From assembly GCF_009208555.1 (NCBI RefSeq), contig NZ_WFLI01000027.1, positions 1-64,000 on the forward strand: a stretch of 64,000 nucleotides of DNA. Direction: 5' to 3'. The stretch is from Janthinobacterium violaceinigrum (lineage in GTDB: Bacteria; Pseudomonadota; Gammaproteobacteria; Burkholderiales; Burkholderiaceae_D). Shown in pieces: positions 61,561 to 64,000 of this stretch; within the stretch, counting starts at the first letter, position 1, and the number at the start of each line of letters is the position of its first letter. Position numbers and translations under genes: made by a program. The notes under the pieces were generated by a model. It searched no databases and had not been told where the DNA came from. It worked only from the letters and a program-made list of their open reading frames with translations.

Positions 61561-62139
61561 TTACGCGAAGTTCTTGGCAACGAATTCCCAGTTGACCAGG
61601 CCCCAGAACGTTTCCACGTACTTGGCGCGCAGGTTGCGGTAGTCGATGTAATAGGCGTGTTCCCACACGTCGCAGGTCAGCAGCGGCTTGTCGCCGGTGG
61701 TCAGCGGGCAGCCGGCGTTCGAGGTGTTGACGATGTCGACGGAGCCGTCGGCTTTTTGCACCAGCCAGGTCCAGCCCGAACCGAAGTTGCCCACGCACGA
61801 CTTGGTGAATTCTTCCTTGAACTTGTCGAACGACGACCATTTGGCGTTGATCGCATCAGCCACGGCACCCGTAGGCGCGCCGCCACCGGCCGGCTTCATG
61901 CCGTTCCAGTAGAAGGTGTGGTTCCATACCTGGGCCGCGTTGTTGAAGATGCCGCCCGACGATTTCTTGATGATCTCTTCCAGCGACAGGTTCTCGAACT
62001 CGGTACCCTTGATCAGGTTGTTCAAGTTGGTGACATACGCCTGGTGATGCTTGGCATAGTGGTATTCCAGGGTTTCTTTCGAAATATGCGGCGCCAGAGC
62101 GTCCATTTCATACGGCAGTGGTGGCAGAGTATGTTCCAT
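61561..62139 (-). CDS. sodB: Superoxide dismutase, iron type
   Basis: A 192-residue Fe/Mn-family dismutase. Metal ligands are H27, H74, D157 and H161 (DVWEHAYYIDY). FNNAAQVWNHTFYWN carries Gln70 in the second sphere, which marks the iron-dependent group. It removes superoxide in the cytoplasm. GGGA precedes the ATG, and the gene is monocistronic with its own terminator. Iron control via Fur or a small RNA is common for sodB but no clear site was found. Confidence 0.95.
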   Translation of the reverse strand: MEHTLPPLPYEMDALAPHISKETLEYHYAKHHQAYVTNLNNLIKGTEFENLSLEEIIKKSSGGIFNNAAQVWNHTFYWNGMKPAGGGAPTGAVADAINAKWSSFDKFKEEFTKSCVGNFGSGWTWLVQKADGSVDIVNTSNAGCPLTTGDKPLLTCDVWEHAYYIDYRNLRAKYVETFWGLVNWEFVAKNFA

Positions 62140-62373
62140 GTGATGTCCCTTTGTGGTGAGTGTTCGGAGTCTTCCGGCCGGGGCCGGAGGGTTGAGCCTT
62201 GCGTGCTTGAATCAAGCATTCTTGCTGAACGAGCCACTATTGTAAAGCGGATGCGCCATTGCTGCAGATTCCGGCGCGCCTTGTCCGCGCCGTTATGCGT
62301 AGTGATTCTCGTTCAGGAAAATCGGCCAGCGCCAGGCCTTGCGCTGGCATCTTGTGTAACGCCGGTCCAGGCT

Positions 62374-63393
62374 TCAGCGGATGCGGCGCGTGGTTTCCCG
62401 CACGATCAGTTCCAGCGGCGGCACGGTCGCCTGCACGGCTTCGCCATTGATCAGGCCCAGCAGCGCTTCCGTGGCGATGCGGCCGATGTCGTACAGGGGC
62501 TGGTGGATGGTCGTCAGGGGCGGCGTCGTGTAGGACGAGCCGGGCAAGTCATCGAAGCCCACCAGCGAGATATCGTCGGGCACGCGGATGCCCTTGCGGT
62601 ACAGACACAGGCGCACGCCATAGGCGGACAGGTCGTTGGCGGCGAAGACGGCGCTGAATTGCTGCTGCGTATCGAACAAATGGTTCATGGCCAGCATCCC
62701 GCTGGCCTCGTGGAAGTCGCCTTCCACCATCAGTTTCGGGTCGATGGCGATGTCCGCTTCGCGCAGCGCGCGCTGGTAGCCCGTCAGGCGTTCGGCCGCA
62801 TCCGTGTTGTTGGCGGGACCGGACACGAACGCGATGCGGCGGTGGCCCAGTTCCACCAGGTGGCGTACGGCCAGGTAGGCGCCGTATTCATTGTCCAGCT
62901 TGAAACCGATGGCGCTTTTCGTGGCGAGCAGGCGGCCCGTCGAGACGATGGGCCGCTGCTGCGAGAAATCGAGCACGCTCTCGTCCGAGATGCGCCCGGA
63001 CAACAGGATGATGCCGTCGACCTTGCGCGCCAGCAGCAGGCGGATGCGGTCCGCTTCCTCCTGCGCATTCCAGTGTCCGCTGACGATGACGGATGCATAG
63101 CCCGTGTCCTTCAGGCCGTCGTCCAAGCCGCGCAGGCTTTCGTCGAAGAAGGGGCTGGAAATATCCTGCACCACGATGCCGATGGTCATCGAGCGGCCTT
63201 TTTTCAGCCCCTGCGCCATCTGGTTGGGCGCAAATTTCATCTGCGCGATGGCGGCCAGCACGGCGTCGCGCTTGTCGTCGGACACCTTGGCCGTGCCGTT
63301 CAGGATGCGCGAGACGGTACTGGGCGACACGCCTGCCTGGCGGGCGACGTCGAGCAGGGTGGAAGGGGGAGCAGCGTGGGCGCTATCGGTCAA
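62374..63393 (-). CDS. LacI/GalR family transcriptional regulator
   Basis: A 339-residue repressor-type protein. The N-terminal LacI HTH and hinge (TLLDVARQAGVSPSTVSRIL, residues ~12-31) are followed by a ribose-binding-fold effector domain with NDLSAYGVRLCLYRKGIRVPDDISLVGFDD typical of the family. The start is TTG at 63393 with GGGA upstream; no ATG is available. An operator-like palindrome 41 bases upstream suggests autoregulation, and two more lie before the divergent exported protein gene. The effector is probably a sugar. Confidence 0.92.
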   Translation of the reverse strand: MTDSAHAAPPSTLLDVARQAGVSPSTVSRILNGTAKVSDDKRDAVLAAIAQMKFAPNQMAQGLKKGRSMTIGIVVQDISSPFFDESLRGLDDGLKDTGYASVIVSGHWNAQEEADRIRLLLARKVDGIILLSGRISDESVLDFSQQRPIVSTGRLLATKSAIGFKLDNEYGAYLAVRHLVELGHRRIAFVSGPANNTDAAERLTGYQRALREADIAIDPKLMVEGDFHEASGMLAMNHLFDTQQQFSAVFAANDLSAYGVRLCLYRKGIRVPDDISLVGFDDLPGSSYTTPPLTTIHQPLYDIGRIATEALLGLINGEAVQATVPPLELIVRETTRRIR

Positions 63394-63433
63394 GGTGATT
63401 CCCGGGTATCAAGATGGCTGGTTGTCAGTGCTC

Positions 63434-63447
63434 TGAAAACCTTTTCA
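63434..63447. promoter_or_regulatory. LacI-family operator O1
   Basis: TGAAAACCTTTTCA, a near-perfect palindrome 41 bases upstream of the regulator start codon, so placed to repress its own gene. One base differs from the two downstream operators. Confidence 0.7.
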
Positions 63448-63543
63448 GTGAAAGATTACCATAAACGGACGATCAGGCTGCATGCCAGGGTAGGCCGGGG
63501 CAGGCCGGAGCATGCCGATGTCGTTCGGTGTCGATCGGCGTCG

Positions 63544-63620
63544 GTCGGCTTAGCCCGCAGGGCGTAAGCCGACACCGCAACGCCCAAGCCGACACCGCAA
63601 CGTCCAAGCCGATGCCACGC
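63544..63620. repeat. GTCGGCTTA palindrome plus 20-bp tandem repeat
   Basis: GTCGGCTTA (63544-63552) and TAAGCCGAC (63565-63573) form a perfect 9-bp inverted repeat with an inner GCCC/GGGC stem. Overlapping its right arm, a 20-base unit starting AAGCCGACACCGCAACG occurs at 63566 and 63586 and degenerates at 63606. It resembles dispersed intergenic repeats of the GTCGGCTTA type. Confidence 0.75.
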
Positions 63621-63695
63621 CGCAGCCACGGACCGGACGCAACCAAGCGCCGGAGTACGCACGCAGCGTCAAACCGGCCTGCGTCTCCCCACATC

Positions 63696-63709
63696 TGAAA
63701 ACGTTTTCA
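63696..63709. promoter_or_regulatory. LacI-family operator O2
   Basis: TGAAAACGTTTTCA, a perfect 14-bp palindrome. Centre-to-centre it is 167 bases from O3 and 262 from O1, close to whole helical turns. Confidence 0.75.
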
Positions 63710-63821
63710 CAAAAAACAACAACATCTCCGGCCGCCAATTTCCACCGCTTTTCATAGGGGAGAACGCCCGATCCAGCCCATCTCGCCACGATGGTCTCAA
63801 TAAAAATGACAACTTTTTCGG

Positions 63822-63850
63822 TTGACTTGATTTTCTTTGCGGTGTTAAAT
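63822..63850 (+). promoter_or_regulatory. Promoter of the exported protein gene
   Basis: TTGACT (63822-63827), 17 bases, then TTAAAT (63845-63850). The predicted start near 63857 is just before operator O3, so a bound repressor would block it. Confidence 0.6.
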
Positions 63851-63862
63851 GGATGCATGTTG

Positions 63863-63876
63863 TGAAAACGTTTTCA
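63863..63876. promoter_or_regulatory. LacI-family operator O3
   Basis: TGAAAACGTTTTCA, a perfect palindrome immediately downstream of the predicted transcription start of the exported protein gene. Confidence 0.8.
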
Positions 63877-63910
63877 AGATAGAAGGCGCTCAATAAACGG
63901 AGATGAAAGA

Positions 63911-64000
63911 ATGAAGTCAAGCATCCTTGGCGCCGCCCCCCTGGCAGCGCTGACCCTGGCCTTCGGTGCGGCCGCCGCGCCCGCCGCGCCTGCCGCTGTC
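63911..64000 (+). CDS. Exported protein, N-terminus only (cut by window edge)
   Basis: The first 30 codons read MKSSILGAAPLAALTLAFGA and then an Ala/Pro-rich stretch, a clear signal peptide. GGAG lies eight bases before ATG 63911; a closer upstream ATG at 63903 meets a stop after three codons. The promoter and two LacI-type operators just upstream indicate sugar-controlled expression, so an extracellular carbohydrate-active enzyme or receptor is a fair guess, but nothing of the mature protein is visible. Confidence 0.75.
   Translation, partial: MKSSILGAAPLAALTLAFGAAAAPAAPAAV

Larger units (their letters stand above)
63394..63910. other. Divergent regulatory region between lacI-type gene and exported protein gene
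   Basis: About 517 bases with no gene. It contains three LacI-type operators, a plus-strand promoter, a GTCGGCTTA palindrome and a 20-base tandem repeat, each annotated separately. GC-rich repeats occupy the middle, while both ends are AT-richer and regulatory. Confidence 0.75.

Overview
The window is high-GC DNA from a betaproteobacterium, most likely the Oxalobacteraceae (Janthinobacterium-like). This rests on the tmRNA tag ANDNSYALAA, the order ubiG-ompA-gyrA-serC-pheA-hisC-tyrA-aroA-cmk-rpsA-ihfB-lapAB, a PEP-CTERM protein and a Kdo hydroxylase-type enzyme. The genus is inferred from gene content and not proved by comparison. I see no tRNA, rRNA or CRISPR array.

Left edge (1-1050): the last 38 codons of an IS3-type transposase, then a gene-free stretch, then tmRNA (ssrA, minus strand). 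Core block (1047-21082): a HAD phosphatase next to ubiG, ompA, gyrA, a DUF2059 protein, the aromatic and serine run serC-pheA-hisC-tyrA-aroA, cmk-rpsA-ihfB, the envelope genes lapA-lapB, ugd-hldA, and a secreted ComEA-like protein with a long Ala/Lys tail. Two palindromic intergenic elements lie in this block.

Middle (21168-41529): a fatty-acid hydroxylase, a PEP-CTERM protein, a phospholipase-D-type cardiolipin synthase, an M28 peptidase with an FN3 tail, and a cyclic-nucleotide-binding/thioredoxin-reductase-like fusion that lacks the redox CxxC. These are followed by cysM, a small HTH regulator with a long AT-rich leader, and the minus-strand operon moxR-DUF58-tgpA-mltB. Then come a deacetylase-family gene, two unknown genes, rbgA, and a ring-cleavage-type dioxygenase whose last codons come from a REP-like palindrome, divergent from its LysR neighbour.

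Right part (41526-64000): an M1 peptidase, a TonB-receptor-like barrel without a plug domain, dsbA followed by a tiny membrane protein with two cysteines, an SDR and a SnoaL protein. A six-gene export cluster follows (outer-membrane factor, MarR, FUSC, DUF1656, HlyD, LysR). Next are a DUF4148 protein, several small unknowns including a paralogue of the dsbA-linked protein, gpr, a CYTH-CHAD protein, a Kdo-hydroxylase-like enzyme, a DUF1311 protein and sodB. The window ends with a LacI regulator and three near-identical TGAAAAC(G/C)TTTTCA operators that bracket the regulator gene and the start of an exported protein cut by the window edge.

Most genes are household or envelope functions. The points most worth a second look are the paired C-x12-C/WWQHL membrane proteins, the redox-dead reductase fusion, the plugless barrel, the three-operator LacI locus, the long-leader HTH gene, and several palindromic repeats, one of which supplies the end of a protein.
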